A DNA stretch of 32,757 nucleotides from Elusimicrobiaceae bacterium (GTDB lineage: Bacteria > Elusimicrobiota > Elusimicrobia > Elusimicrobiales > Elusimicrobiaceae). The translations under genes were made by a program, and so were the position numbers. Below are positions 1 to 8,233 of the stretch, piece by piece (position 1 is the stretch's first letter; the number at the start of each line of letters is the position of its first letter). The notes under the pieces were generated by a model that was not told the DNA's origin, searched no databases, and worked only from the letters and a program-made list of their open reading frames with translations. The stretch is from the NCBI GenBank assembly GCA_016282685.1, contig JAEELM010000039.1:1-32757 (forward strand), read 5' to 3'.

Positions 1-1850
1 GGCCGGATTTCCCTACCGGGGCCATTATCCGCGGAACGAAAGGCATTTACGAATATTTTGAAACCGGTCACGGCAGTGTAAAAGTGCAGGCCGAAACGGA
101 AATTGAAGAACGTAAAAACGGCCGCGAAGCAATCGTTGTAACAGCCATTCCGTATCAAGTGAACAAAACTTCTTTAATTGAAAGCATTGTGGCTTTGGTA
201 CGTGATAAAAAAGTAACCGATATTTCCGATATCCGTGACGAGTCGGACCGCCGGGGTATGCGCTTGGTGATTGAAGTTAAGCGTGACGGGAATGCACAAG
301 TTGTTTTGAATCACCTTTTCAAACATACCCAATTACAAACGTCTTTCCCGGTCAATATGTTGGCCATTGTAGACGGACGTCCGCGTGTATTATCCCTCAA
401 AGAAGTGATGAAAGCGTATGTCAGACATCGTCAAGAAGTGGTAACCAACCGTACAAAATTTGATTTGAACAAAGCGCAACGTCGCGAACATGTTTTGAAT
501 GGGTTACTCGTTGCCATTGCCAATATGGACGAAGTCGTCTCCATCATTCGCAAAGCCAAAGACCCGACGGAAGCCAAGTTTACCTTGATGACGCGCTTTA
601 CGCTTTCGGAAGTACAAGCCCAAGCTATTTTGGATATGCGTTTGCACCAACTGACGCAATTGTCCGCCTTGGCGATTGAAAACGAACGCAAAGACCTCTT
701 AAAATTGATTGCGGATTTACAAGCTATTTTAGGTAGCCCGCAAAAGATTTTAGACATCATTGTAGAAGAACTCAAACAACTTAAAAAAGATTATGACGAT
801 CCACGCCGCACACAAATCGGCCCGGATATGACGGACTTCTCCATGGAAGATTTAATTGAGAAAGAAGAAGTCGTCATCACCATTTCCAACGACGGTTACG
901 CCAAACGCATTCCGTTGAGCACCTATAAGAGCCAGAACCGCGGTGGAAAAGGTATTATCGGCAGCAAAACAAAAGAAGAAGACTTTATGGAACACTTGTT
1001 CATTGCTTCTTCTCACGCTACGGTTTTGATGTTTACCAACCGCGGGCGTGTGTTTGCCTTACGTGCATTTGAAATTCCGGAAGGAACCCGTATGTCTAAG
1101 GGGAAAGCCTTGGTCAATCTGTTGCAACTGGTGGGAGAAGAAAAAGTAACCTCCGCCATTGCGGTAGAAGACTTCAACCCCAAAGAGCAAGATGTCGCTA
1201 AAGAAAAAGCGTATCTTACAATGTGTACCCGTTTAGGTACCATTAAACGTGTAGAACTTGCGGAATTTGCCAACATTCGCCGCTCGGGTATTATTGCCAT
1301 TGGCTTGGAAGAAGGCGACGTGCTGATCAGCGTGCAAATGACCTACGGCAAATCCGATATTTTGATTGCTACTAAGAACGGTAAATCTATTCGCTTTGAC
1401 GAAAACGAAGTCCGCTCCATGGGCCGGCCGGCCAAAGGGGTACGCGCCATTAGTTTGGGCGAAGGCGACGTGGTTGTAGGGATGGAACAAGCCCCCAACG
1501 ACGGCGGCGAACAACCCGACGTTCTTTCCGTATGCGAGAACGGTTTTGGTAAACGGACCGAATTTAGCGAATACAAACGCCAGCACCGTGGCGGTATGGG
1601 GGTTATTACGATTAAGACTTCTGCGCGTAACGGGCATGTAGTAGGTATTAAGCTTGTTGACGAAAGCAAAGACTTGATGATTGTAACCGAGAAAGGTATG
1701 ACCATCCGCGTGCGCTGTGCTGATATTCGTTCCGTAGGCCGTAACGCACAGGGCGTAACACTGGCCCGTATGGAAGAGGGTGACAAGATTGCCCGTATCG
1801 CGCCGGTTGTTAAAGACGAAGAAGAAAAAGAAGAAGCAGAAAACGCCTAG
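1..1850 (+). CDS. gyrA: DNA gyrase subunit A, C-terminal part (5' end outside window)
   Basis: This is the 3' part of the gene for the gyrase A subunit, which with GyrB introduces negative supercoils using ATP. The reading frame is open from base 3, and the first in-frame Met at base 84 is internal, so the gene starts upstream of the window. About 615 codons are visible. They begin just after the breakage-reunion tyrosine region, with PDFPTGAIIRG, a typical GyrA tower stretch. A long coiled-coil region follows, then the C-terminal beta-pinwheel. The GyrA box that separates gyrase from topoisomerase IV ParC is present as QNRGGKG (about 300 residues into the visible part), and a second blade reads QHRGGMG. 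The protein ends in an acidic Glu/Lys tail, as in many GyrA proteins. The catalytic tyrosine is not in the window. A strong terminator follows directly. Confidence 0.96.
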   Translation, partial: PDFPTGAIIRGTKGIYEYFETGHGSVKVQAETEIEERKNGREAIVVTAIPYQVNKTSLIESIVALVRDKKVTDISDIRDESDRRGMRLVIEVKRDGNAQVVLNHLFKHTQLQTSFPVNMLAIVDGRPRVLSLKEVMKAYVRHRQEVVTNRTKFDLNKAQRREHVLNGLLVAIANMDEVVSIIRKAKDPTEAKFTLMTRFTLSEVQAQAILDMRLHQLTQLSALAIENERKDLLKLIADLQAILGSPQKILDIIVEELKQLKKDYDDPRRTQIGPDMTDFSMEDLIEKEEVVITISNDGYAKRIPLSTYKSQNRGGKGIIGSKTKEEDFMEHLFIASSHATVLMFTNRGRVFALRAFEIPEGTRMSKGKALVNLLQLVGEEKVTSAIAVEDFNPKEQDVAKEKAYLTMCTRLGTIKRVELAEFANIRRSGIIAIGLEEGDVLISVQMTYGKSDILIATKNGKSIRFDENEVRSMGRPAKGVRAISLGEGDVVVGMEQAPNDGGEQPDVLSVCENGFGKRTEFSEYKRQHRGGMGVITIKTSARNGHVVGIKLVDESKDLMIVTEKGMTIRVRCADIRSVGRNAQGVTLARMEEGDKIARIAPVVKDEEEKEEAENA

Positions 1851-1874
1851 TAGCGTCTTTCTTTGAAGAAAAAC

Positions 1875-1909
1875 AAAAAGGCACACGCTGAAAAGGGTGT
1901 GCCTTTTTT
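1875..1909 (+). terminator. Intrinsic terminator of gyrA
   Basis: The arms AAAAAGGCACAC and GTGTGCCTTTTT flank a short loop and the 3' arm runs into six T residues. It lies 25 bases after the gyrA stop codon. Confidence 0.92.
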
Positions 1910-1982
1910 GGGCCTTTTGGCCTATGGAAAATAGGTCTTTTGGCCCTTGTGAAATCTTCAAAGGAAAAAATAAAATGGAAGA

Positions 1983-3101
1983 ATGAAGCATATTATATTT
2001 TTCTTTGCATTTGTTCTTATTTCTTTCAACGTTTATGCGCAAAAAGGATTAATTACTGCGCCACAAGTCGTTGAAAATGCCCTGGAAATGGGCACAAAAG
2101 CCTCTTTAACAGAAGGTGTAATATCGTCGGCTGGGGGGGGGTATTCCCTTGCTGAAGGCATTTCTGCCGCAGCTACTCAAACACCCATTGCCACCGCAAC
2201 ACAAATAGGCGTTTTATCACATTTAGAATTACCCATTCACCCAATTGTTATTCCCGCATCATCTCCCTCTGCTATATCTCTTTCCCAAAGGATTCGTTGG
2301 GCAAAGAACGATGTAGGTGTGTTTTTTCGTGAATTAGCCCAGTATTCGTTTGCAGATTATAAATTTGACACGCCAGCTATTCTTCGTGCTGCTCATCAAG
2401 CGGCAGAGACTCCTTACAGGAAAGCAAGAATTATAAAAAAGGTTCTTTCCCATCCGTTGGAAGACCCCAAAAAGCAGTTCCTTGAGCACATACCTGAGTA
2501 TGCTTTTGGCAAAGGGGCAGACATATTTCCTCATTTTTCTCCAGATGTGTTACAAAGAATAAGAAACTGGTATATTTCCTATTTAAAAGAGATAGAGGCG
2601 AAAGATTTCTTTGCGTCAGATGATGAGTTTTCTGAAGGAATAAAAACCCTTTTAGTTGCCTCTTATACGGGAGGGGAAGAATTGTTGCAAGAGGCTATGC
2701 GTATTGCCAAGCAAGCCCCACAGGGCCGTCGGTTTTTTACAGATTTTGCCGTTACGCGGGTGTTTTTAAAAAACAAAGATTATAAACATTTGCAAGAACT
2801 GATGAATTTCCGTCAAGAACAAGAAGAATGGATGGAAAATGGCCAATTCTTACACCCCGGTGAAACGGGCAGCGTGTATAAAGAAATTAAATTATACTCG
2901 GAAAAAGCAAAGAAAATTCCCGTTGTTTTCCCCCAAAACATGCCGGCAGAAAAAGACTTTGAATTTATACCAAAAGAAGAACCTATTGTTAAGAAGATTA
3001 TATCAAACAGTCATATCGGTTGGCATTTTTTTGTGTTGTATTATAAAGGGCACTGCCCCCCAGATTCGCCGGAAGGACTTGTATCTTTTTTAGAAAGTTA
3101 A
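1983..3101 (+). CDS. Secreted protein of unknown function with G9 tract
   Basis: I do not recognise the family of this 372-residue protein. It begins with a classical Sec signal peptide: a Lys-His start, a hydrophobic core of about 14 residues, and a likely cleavage after VYA (residue 19) before QKG. The mature part has a low-complexity Ala/Thr/Ser-rich section (about residues 40-90), then a mostly helical, charged domain with no motif I know. It is therefore exported to the periplasm or beyond. Codons 51-53 are nine consecutive G residues (2133-2141). Slippage there would shift the frame early in the protein, so expression may vary. It is a single-gene unit between the gyrA terminator and its own terminator. 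The ribosome binding site is weak (AAGGA about 18 bases upstream), and the start was chosen because it gives an intact signal peptide. It is not visibly related to the two secreted paralogues at 4804 and 5909. Confidence 0.75.
   Translation: MKHIIFFFAFVLISFNVYAQKGLITAPQVVENALEMGTKASLTEGVISSAGGGYSLAEGISAAATQTPIATATQIGVLSHLELPIHPIVIPASSPSAISLSQRIRWAKNDVGVFFRELAQYSFADYKFDTPAILRAAHQAAETPYRKARIIKKVLSHPLEDPKKQFLEHIPEYAFGKGADIFPHFSPDVLQRIRNWYISYLKEIEAKDFFASDDEFSEGIKTLLVASYTGGEELLQEAMRIAKQAPQGRRFFTDFAVTRVFLKNKDYKHLQELMNFRQEQEEWMENGQFLHPGETGSVYKEIKLYSEKAKKIPVVFPQNMPAEKDFEFIPKEEPIVKKIISNSHIGWHFFVLYYKGHCPPDSPEGLVSFLES
2133..2141 (+). repeat. G9 mononucleotide tract inside a CDS
   Basis: Nine G residues in a row encode Gly51-Gly52-Gly53 of the secreted protein. 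Homopolymeric G tracts of about this length are classical sites of slipped-strand mispairing. Whether this one varies cannot be seen from one sequence. Confidence 0.9.
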
Positions 3102-3107
3102 ATTTAC

Positions 3108-3129
3108 ACCCCGGGAAACCGGGGTTTTT
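3108..3129 (+). terminator. Intrinsic terminator of the secreted-protein gene
   Basis: A perfect 7-bp stem ACCCCGG/CCGGGGT with a GAAA tetraloop is followed by TTTT. It starts 7 bases after the stop codon. Confidence 0.9.
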
Positions 3130-3145
3130 ATTTGTGAAAAAAATA

Positions 3146-3175
3146 TTTACTTTGTGTGTTCAAATTTAGTATAAA
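3146..3175 (+). promoter_or_regulatory. Possible promoter of the GH13 gene
   Basis: TTTACT, an 18-base spacer and TATAAA lie 30 bases before the alpha-amylase-family start codon. The match to the housekeeping sigma consensus is moderate. Confidence 0.4.
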
Positions 3176-3204
3176 AATAAGAGGGGAAATATCAGGGGAA
3201 AAAC

Positions 3205-4662
3205 ATGAGGACCAATCCGCATATTTTGGAAATCAACACACGCTCTTGGCTTAAGCGCTTAGAAGAGCAGGAAGGTCGTGCGCTCACGTTAGCTACCGTA
3301 CCGGAATGGTACTGGGAACGCGTAAAAAAAGCAGGCTTTGATGCGGTTTGGTTGATGGGGGTTTGGCAAACCAGCCCCATGGCGGAAAAAATTGCCCGCG
3401 AAAGTGACACCATCTTAAATCAAATCCGCCAAGTAAAATCTGATTTCAAAATAGAAGATATCACAGCTTCCCCCTATGCCGTATATGACTATGTGGTAGA
3501 TGCTTGCTTAGGCGGAAACGAAGCGTTGCAAGCGCTTCATGCTCACCTCAATTCTATGGGGATCAATTTGCTGCTAGATTTTGTGGGAAACCACATGGCC
3601 ATTGACAGCCCCACTGTTTCTTCCGCACCGGAATTATACATTACTACCGGCACGCAAGAGCCGCAAACCCACCGCGATTGGTTTTTTAAGAATGAAAACG
3701 GTGTCTATATCGCCCACGGGCGCGACCCTTATTTTGCTCCCTGGACCGATACGGCCCAACTGAATTATTTTAATCCTAAAACGCGCGAATTTATGCTCCA
3801 AAATTTGGAGAAAGTAGCCGCCCTTTGTGATGGGGTGCGCTGCGATATGGCTATGCTTTCTTTGAACCGCGTACAGCGTGATACCTGGTGGGAATTTATC
3901 GGCGGAGAATTACCCAAAGAAGAATTTTGGAAGCAAGCCCTTGCTCACGTGCGTGCTACCCGCCCGGAATTTGTTTTCATAGCAGAAGTATACTGGGGCT
4001 TGGAATGGGATATCCAGGAAATGGGTTTTGACTACACTTACGATAAAGTGCTCTATGACCGCTTGCGCTTTTCCAATGCGGAAAATATTCGCGGTCACTT
4101 AATGGCGGAACACTTGTTCCAAATGCGCTCCATTCGCTTTACCTCCAATCACGATGAAGAAGACAGTCTAAAAGCTTTTGGCAAAGAAAAATCATTGGCA
4201 GCCGCCACGATTATTTCTACGTTGCCGGGGGCCCGGTTATTTTACCTGTTCCAAGTCTGGGGACGTAACGGGCGCTTGCCCATTCAATATATTCGCAACG
4301 ATTTCCCCAAAAATGCGGAAGTGGAAGATTTCTATTGGAAATTATTTGAAATTACTTCCGCTCCTGCTTTCCACGGAGGTCAATGGTCGCTGGTGGAAGT
4401 ATCTTCCATAGGCATGGATGACGGTTCTTTCCGCAACATTTTAGCCTGGCAATGGAAGCAAATGAACACGGTCAAACTGGTGCTGATTAATTACAGCGAT
4501 ACGCTTGCAAAAGGGCGGATGTATTTCAAAGGGGTCCAAGGGGACGCCGTGTACGAAGAGCTGACCAATACGTCTATTCCCGTCACGCAGGAAATGAAAA
4601 ACGGCGAGTGGGAAATAGAAATTAAACCCTACGAAAGGCTGATTTTTACATACACCATATAA
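3205..4662 (+). CDS. GH13 alpha-amylase family protein
   Basis: This 485-residue glycoside hydrolase of the GH13 (alpha-amylase) family probably hydrolyses or rearranges alpha-glucans in the cytoplasm, since it has no signal peptide. The four conserved GH13 regions are all present: region I DFVGNH (125-130), region II GVRCDMAML with the likely nucleophile Asp214, region III FIAEVYWG with the likely acid/base Glu261, and region IV FTSNHDE with His316-Asp317. The catalytic triad is therefore intact. The N-terminus (NPHILEINTRSWL) and the GVW stretch after beta-strand 2 place it among bacterial glycosidase-like GH13 proteins of uncertain specificity rather than a classical secreted amylase. The C-terminal roughly 80 residues look like the usual beta-sandwich. 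The start ATG has GGGG 7 bases upstream. It is transcribed alone, between two terminators. Exact substrate is unknown. Confidence 0.88.
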   Translation: MRTNPHILEINTRSWLKRLEEQEGRALTLATVPEWYWERVKKAGFDAVWLMGVWQTSPMAEKIARESDTILNQIRQVKSDFKIEDITASPYAVYDYVVDACLGGNEALQALHAHLNSMGINLLLDFVGNHMAIDSPTVSSAPELYITTGTQEPQTHRDWFFKNENGVYIAHGRDPYFAPWTDTAQLNYFNPKTREFMLQNLEKVAALCDGVRCDMAMLSLNRVQRDTWWEFIGGELPKEEFWKQALAHVRATRPEFVFIAEVYWGLEWDIQEMGFDYTYDKVLYDRLRFSNAENIRGHLMAEHLFQMRSIRFTSNHDEEDSLKAFGKEKSLAAATIISTLPGARLFYLFQVWGRNGRLPIQYIRNDFPKNAEVEDFYWKLFEITSAPAFHGGQWSLVEVSSIGMDDGSFRNILAWQWKQMNTVKLVLINYSDTLAKGRMYFKGVQGDAVYEELTNTSIPVTQEMKNGEWEIEIKPYERLIFTYTI

Positions 4663-4684
4663 CACAGTTTTTCATTAAAAAAAG

Positions 4685-4712
4685 AAAGCATCCTTTCGGG
4701 GATGCTTTTTTT
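4685..4712 (+). terminator. Intrinsic terminator of the GH13 gene
   Basis: The stem AAAGCATCC/GGATGCTTT with a short loop is followed by a T run, about 22 bases after the stop codon. Confidence 0.9.
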
Positions 4713-4731
4713 AGGGCCCAGACGTTGTTTG

Positions 4732-4745
4732 GGTCTTTTGGCCCT
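4732..4745 (+). repeat. 14-base motif shared with 1934-1947
   Basis: GGTCTTTTGGCCCT occurs here and again at 1934-1947. Both copies lie between an intrinsic terminator and the start of a gene for a secreted protein of unknown function (about 60 and 36 bases before the ATG). Here AGGGCC at 4713-4718 could pair with GGCCCT at 4740-4745. Function unknown. Confidence 0.6.
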
Positions 4746-4803
4746 GGCGGTCATATAGTGCAAATTGTTAGAATAAGTGTAAAATCTTTGGAGAAAGAAA
4801 AAA

Positions 4804-5889
4804 ATGAAACACTTCGCGAGTCTTTGTTTGTCAATTTTATTGACGGTTCCCGCTTTTGCGCAAGGGAATTTTGCGCTTTCTCTTTCACGTCAGTTAGTGG
4901 AAGACATGTCCCAAAAAACTGTTTCTGAATTTTCAGCAAAATATTTAGTGGCAGATGTTGCGCTTCGCAATCAAATCACAAATGCGTTTTTGTACAAAGC
5001 ACCATCCTCTCCGCTTCAGTTACCCGTGACAGGTCTGGAAGGCGCCAACCGGCAAATTGCGGAAATGTCTAATACGATTCTTCGTTTAGCACTCAGGGAA
5101 AAACCAGTGTTACCCACCGCCCAAGGCGGATATATTCCCTCTTTTACTAAAGATAGCAAAACTTTCATTCAACAGACTGGTTTTCAATACAGTGATATGG
5201 CTGTTATGTTGCGCCACGCGTTGGGCAATCCTGCCGAAAGAAACTTCTCCGGCTATTTTGTAAAAGATTTTAGAGAATTGCAAAAAGCAGCGCTCACCCC
5301 AGCTACCGGCCAAACATTGGACGAAGCCCTGCGCACCGCTTACCAACAAGCCGCTGAAAAGAAACAGGGCATTTTAATTATTACCGAAGAAAGACCGGAA
5401 GAATTACAAACTTTCAAAGGGAAACGTTACCGCATGGATCCCGCCGGTTTGAGAGATATGTACGTAATGGATTGGGAAAACGGACACTGGATTTCTTATC
5501 AACAAAGTGTAATGGATCCGGTTTTGAAAGGTGGAAAAAAGGGCGTGGATACAAAAGGTCTCTTGCCTTTGAACGGTGCTGTAGTGATCGAAAGAGAAGG
5601 AGGAGACTTAATAGTTGAATCTGGCCTTTTTATGAAGGATAGTCAATACAACCTTGTGTATGCTATAGAACATTTGTTAGATGTTCCTCAAAGTTCCCCT
5701 TGGTTTGAACAACTGAAATATGCCAAAGCAAAAGGATATTACATTCTCATAAAATATTTGCCCGAAGTAGAACCGGGGGTTAGAGTAGATGACTTGTCCA
5801 AAGTTACGTTCTACTTTGCGCGGAGGAGAGGAGAGCCTCTTTTTGATAACGTGTACGAATTGGAACGCCCTTTGATGGGGTTGGAATAA
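4804..5889 (+). CDS. Secreted protein of unknown function, paralogue A
   Basis: I do not recognise the family of this 361-residue protein. It has a clear Sec signal peptide (Lys-His, hydrophobic core, cleavage after AFA at residue 19, then QGN). It is a tandem paralogue of the next gene. Shared blocks include GGYI-SF-KDS, SDM--ML--ALGNP-E, GYFVKDF-EL-K-A, PATGQTL--AL--AY--A, MDW-NG-W-SYQ-S and, near the C-terminus, GEPLFDNVYELE. Relative to paralogue B it has an extra segment around residues 195-275. No catalytic motif is evident. The start ATG is preceded by GGAG at 4790-4793. It sits 19 bases before paralogue B with no terminator between them, so the two are probably co-transcribed. They are likely periplasmic or surface proteins made together. 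Confidence 0.8.
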   Translation: MKHFASLCLSILLTVPAFAQGNFALSLSRQLVEDMSQKTVSEFSAKYLVADVALRNQITNAFLYKAPSSPLQLPVTGLEGANRQIAEMSNTILRLALREKPVLPTAQGGYIPSFTKDSKTFIQQTGFQYSDMAVMLRHALGNPAERNFSGYFVKDFRELQKAALTPATGQTLDEALRTAYQQAAEKKQGILIITEERPEELQTFKGKRYRMDPAGLRDMYVMDWENGHWISYQQSVMDPVLKGGKKGVDTKGLLPLNGAVVIEREGGDLIVESGLFMKDSQYNLVYAIEHLLDVPQSSPWFEQLKYAKAKGYYILIKYLPEVEPGVRVDDLSKVTFYFARRRGEPLFDNVYELERPLMGLE

Positions 5890-5908
5890 ATTTAGCATTG
5901 AGGTAAAG

Positions 5909-6865
5909 ATGAAATATATAGTTAGTTTTTTATTGACGGTTATTTTTGCGTTGCCTTCTTTTGCACAAGGGCAGGCAGTCATTCCTGCCATAGCTCGTCA
6001 ATTTGCTAGAGATGTAGCTAAAAAAACCCCCGGAACTTTTGCAAGTATATATATTGTCAAAAGTCCCGATTTGAAGTGGCAACTTGACCAAGTCTTGTTT
6101 GCTCCACAGCCTGTTACCGTTCTGCCTGTTGCCAAACAAATGAACGGACTTACTTCCAGACTATATCGTGTGGCTGTTGCCTCCGGTGTAAAAACGTACG
6201 GCGGCGGATATATTTCTTCTTTTTTAAAAGACAGTGCTCTTTTTGAAAAAGAAACGGGTTTACGTTTTAGTGATATGTCTCGTATGTTGAGCTACGCATT
6301 AGGAAATCCCACTGAACCAATTTTTGCCGGGTATTTTGTGAAAGATTTTGAAGAATTGCATAAAATAGCCGTCCACCCTGCCACAGGGCAAACATTGGAG
6401 AAAGCATTGCAATCCGCTTACGAGAAAGCAGCCGCCGACAAAAAAGGACTTTTCATTATCACAAAACAAACCCCGGAAAATCCACTTGACGATCTATACG
6501 TGATGGACTGGCAAAATGGTAAATGGCTTTCTTATCAAAAAAGCTTTTTGAAAGAAAAGTGGGCCAAGCCATGGAGGAATGTTTACCCTGCTGGCGAAGC
6601 AAGAATAGAAGTGAAAGGAAATCGTATAAGACTGGGCCCTGGCAAGACGGAAATTGATAACAGTGTTGTACAAGTGTCGAAGAACTCCTCTTTAGGGAAG
6701 CAAATACTTTACGCTAAGGAAAAAGGGTATTTTGTGTATGTAGAAAATGCGTTTCCGGCATTGTTTCCACCTACCAGAGATCCGCTCCGTTTTAGTGTTT
6801 GGTTTGCCAAATGGTTTGGAGCCCCGTTGTTCAACGACGTTTACGAGCTGGAAAAAACCCTGTAA
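5909..6865 (+). CDS. Secreted protein of unknown function, paralogue B
   Basis: This 318-residue protein is the tandem paralogue of the preceding gene. It starts with a Sec signal peptide (cleavage probably after SFA, residue 19, before QGQ). The same conserved blocks appear in the same order: GGGYISSFLKDS, FSDMSRMLSYALGNPTEP, AGYFVKDFEEL, HPATGQTLEKALQSAY, LYVMDWQNGKWLSYQKS, and a C-terminal WFGAPLFNDVYELE. The middle part is shorter than in paralogue A. GAGG lies 7 bases before the ATG. The pair probably arose by local duplication and has since diverged considerably. A terminator follows, separating it from the ATP synthase operon. The conserved motifs do not match an enzyme family I know. 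Confidence 0.8.
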   Translation: MKYIVSFLLTVIFALPSFAQGQAVIPAIARQFARDVAKKTPGTFASIYIVKSPDLKWQLDQVLFAPQPVTVLPVAKQMNGLTSRLYRVAVASGVKTYGGGYISSFLKDSALFEKETGLRFSDMSRMLSYALGNPTEPIFAGYFVKDFEELHKIAVHPATGQTLEKALQSAYEKAAADKKGLFIITKQTPENPLDDLYVMDWQNGKWLSYQKSFLKEKWAKPWRNVYPAGEARIEVKGNRIRLGPGKTEIDNSVVQVSKNSSLGKQILYAKEKGYFVYVENAFPALFPPTRDPLRFSVWFAKWFGAPLFNDVYELEKTL

Positions 6866-6882
6866 ATTGTTATTTTTCCCTT

Positions 6883-6910
6883 AAAGCCTGCCTTTGCGGC
6901 AGGCTTTTTT
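6883..6910 (+). terminator. Intrinsic terminator after paralogue B
   Basis: A perfect 10-bp stem AAAGCCTGCC/GGCAGGCTTT around TTTGC, followed by further T residues. Confidence 0.94.
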
Positions 6911-6940
6911 GTTTGTATAGTATTTTTGTAGAATTTTTTT

Positions 6941-6946
6941 TATAAT
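6941..6946 (+). promoter_or_regulatory. -10 element of the ATP synthase operon promoter
   Basis: A perfect TATAAT lies 39 bases before the first gene of the operon, just after a terminator. No convincing -35 element is seen at the usual distance. TTGTAT at 6913-6918 is too far away (22 bases). Confidence 0.6.
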
Positions 6947-6985
6947 ATACTTATACGCGCCCGTGCGCACGTACGAGGAGTTAAA

Positions 6986-7204
6986 ATGGCGTCAGGCCCT
7001 TTTTCCGCTAAAGACCATGTGGAAATTACAACGTTGGGGTTGGAAATTGCCGTTGCGGAAATCGCAGGCGCATACGGCGGATATTTGTTAGATAAAAAAT
7101 TTGACACCCTTCCCTGGTGTTTAATTGCAGGTGTGTTTTTAGGGTTTTTGCTCGGGTTTTATCGTATATGGCAAGAAGCTAAAAAGGCAAACAAGAAAAA
7201 ATGA
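6986..7204 (+). CDS. AtpZ/AtpI-like ATP synthase accessory protein
   Basis: This 72-residue membrane protein belongs to the small AtpZ/AtpI type that commonly opens bacterial atp operons and is thought to help assemble the c-ring or transport ions. Two hydrophobic segments are visible (about residues 16-34 and 42-61), joined by YLLDKKFDTLPW. Together with the following LIAGVFLGFLLGFYRIW helix this resembles the AtpZ family. The Lys-rich tail would be cytoplasmic. GAGGAG lies just before the start codon. Its stop overlaps the atpB start (ATGA, 7201-7204), so translation is coupled. Confidence 0.8.
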   Translation: MASGPFSAKDHVEITTLGLEIAVAEIAGAYGGYLLDKKFDTLPWCLIAGVFLGFLLGFYRIWQEAKKANKKK

Positions 7205-7962
7205 ACGTATCGGAAATTATTTCTCATCATATTTTGGACCACGATTTTGGGGTAATGCTCGGGAATGTCCGGTTGCCGATTACAGCCCATTCCGTTACCA
7301 TTTTTTGCGTAAGTTTATTTTTGTTAGGCGCCCTTACTTGGATTGCCCAAGCCCATAAAAACCGTGCCGGGCGCTTGCTTACCACATTGATGGAGGAATA
7401 TGTTTCTTTCATACGTGACGGCGTTGTTCTTCCCAATATGGGCGCGGAAGGGCGAAGCATGTTGCCCTATTTTTGTACACTTTTTCTGTTTATTTTAAGT
7501 GTCAATTTGGCCGGAATGATTCCTAACATGAAGACCGCCACCTCTAACATTTCCGTTACGGCCGCTTTAGCCCTATGTTCTGGAATGTTAATTCTTTACA
7601 GCGGGCTTAAATACCATGGGTTAATGGGTTTTATCAAAGGATTTGTTCCTTCCGGCACACCCCTATGGTTAGTACCGTTGGTTTTTCCGCTGGAAGTTGT
7701 TAGCACGGTTATCAAAGTATGTGTATTGGCTATCCGTTTGTTTGCCAACATGCTATCGGGCCACATGGTACTGCTTTGTTTGCTTATTATTGTGTTTGTC
7801 GTCGGGCAAATGCATTGGGCGGCTGGTGTCGGTTCTGTATTGCCTGCCATGGCTCTTGAAATTTTTATGACGTGCTTGGAGTTGTTAGTTGCATTTTTAC
7901 AGGCGTATGTTTTTACATTGCTCACGGCTATTTTTGCCGGATCGGTAATTCATACGCACTAA
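7201..7962 (+). CDS. atpB: ATP synthase Fo subunit a
   Basis: Subunit a forms the ion half-channels beside the c-ring in the cytoplasmic membrane. The essential arginine of the family is present as Arg179 in AIRLFANMLSGH, matching the RLFGNM motif of other a subunits. The last helix, LVAFLQAYVFTLLTAIF, is also typical. At 253 residues it has the usual length, with about five or six membrane segments. It overlaps the AtpZ-like gene by four bases and is followed 30 bases later by atpE. Confidence 0.95.
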   Translation: MNVSEIISHHILDHDFGVMLGNVRLPITAHSVTIFCVSLFLLGALTWIAQAHKNRAGRLLTTLMEEYVSFIRDGVVLPNMGAEGRSMLPYFCTLFLFILSVNLAGMIPNMKTATSNISVTAALALCSGMLILYSGLKYHGLMGFIKGFVPSGTPLWLVPLVFPLEVVSTVIKVCVLAIRLFANMLSGHMVLLCLLIIVFVVGQMHWAAGVGSVLPAMALEIFMTCLELLVAFLQAYVFTLLTAIFAGSVIHTH

Positions 7963-7992
7963 TTTACGGGCATTGCCCAAAAGGAGAAAAAA

Positions 7993-8220
7993 ATGGACCT
8001 CATAGTACTTAAATACATCGCAGCCGGTATTGGTGCCGGTATTATTGTGTGTGGTGCTGGTTTTGGATTGGGAAAAATCGGTTCTGCCGCATTGGAAGGA
8101 ATGGCCCGTCAACCGGAAGCCGGTTCTGACTTGCGTACCACCATGATTATTATTGCCGCTTTATTAGAAGGGGCTGCCATGTTAGGTTTGGTAATTTGTT
8201 TGTTAACAATGGTCATGTAG
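7993..8220 (+). CDS. atpE: ATP synthase Fo subunit c
   Basis: This 75-residue hairpin of two membrane helices forms the rotor ring. The polar loop reads ARQPEA (38-43). The ion-binding carboxylate is Glu59 in ALLEGAAML. Residues that mark sodium-binding c subunits (a Gln in helix 1 and Ser/Thr right after the Glu) are replaced here by Leu and Gly, which suggests proton coupling. This is inferred by comparing with Ilyobacter-type c subunits from memory. A strong ribosome binding site (AAAAGGAG) fits the need for many copies per complex. Confidence 0.95.
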   Translation: MDLIVLKYIAAGIGAGIIVCGAGFGLGKIGSAALEGMARQPEAGSDLRTTMIIIAALLEGAAMLGLVICLLTMVM

Positions 8221-8233
8221 CACAGGGAGATTT

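Noticed and set aside
1233-2042. Long open frame on the minus strand (269 codons) opposite gyrA
   Set aside because: It is antisense to a clear gyrA gene, runs through the gyrA terminator and shows no protein family features.
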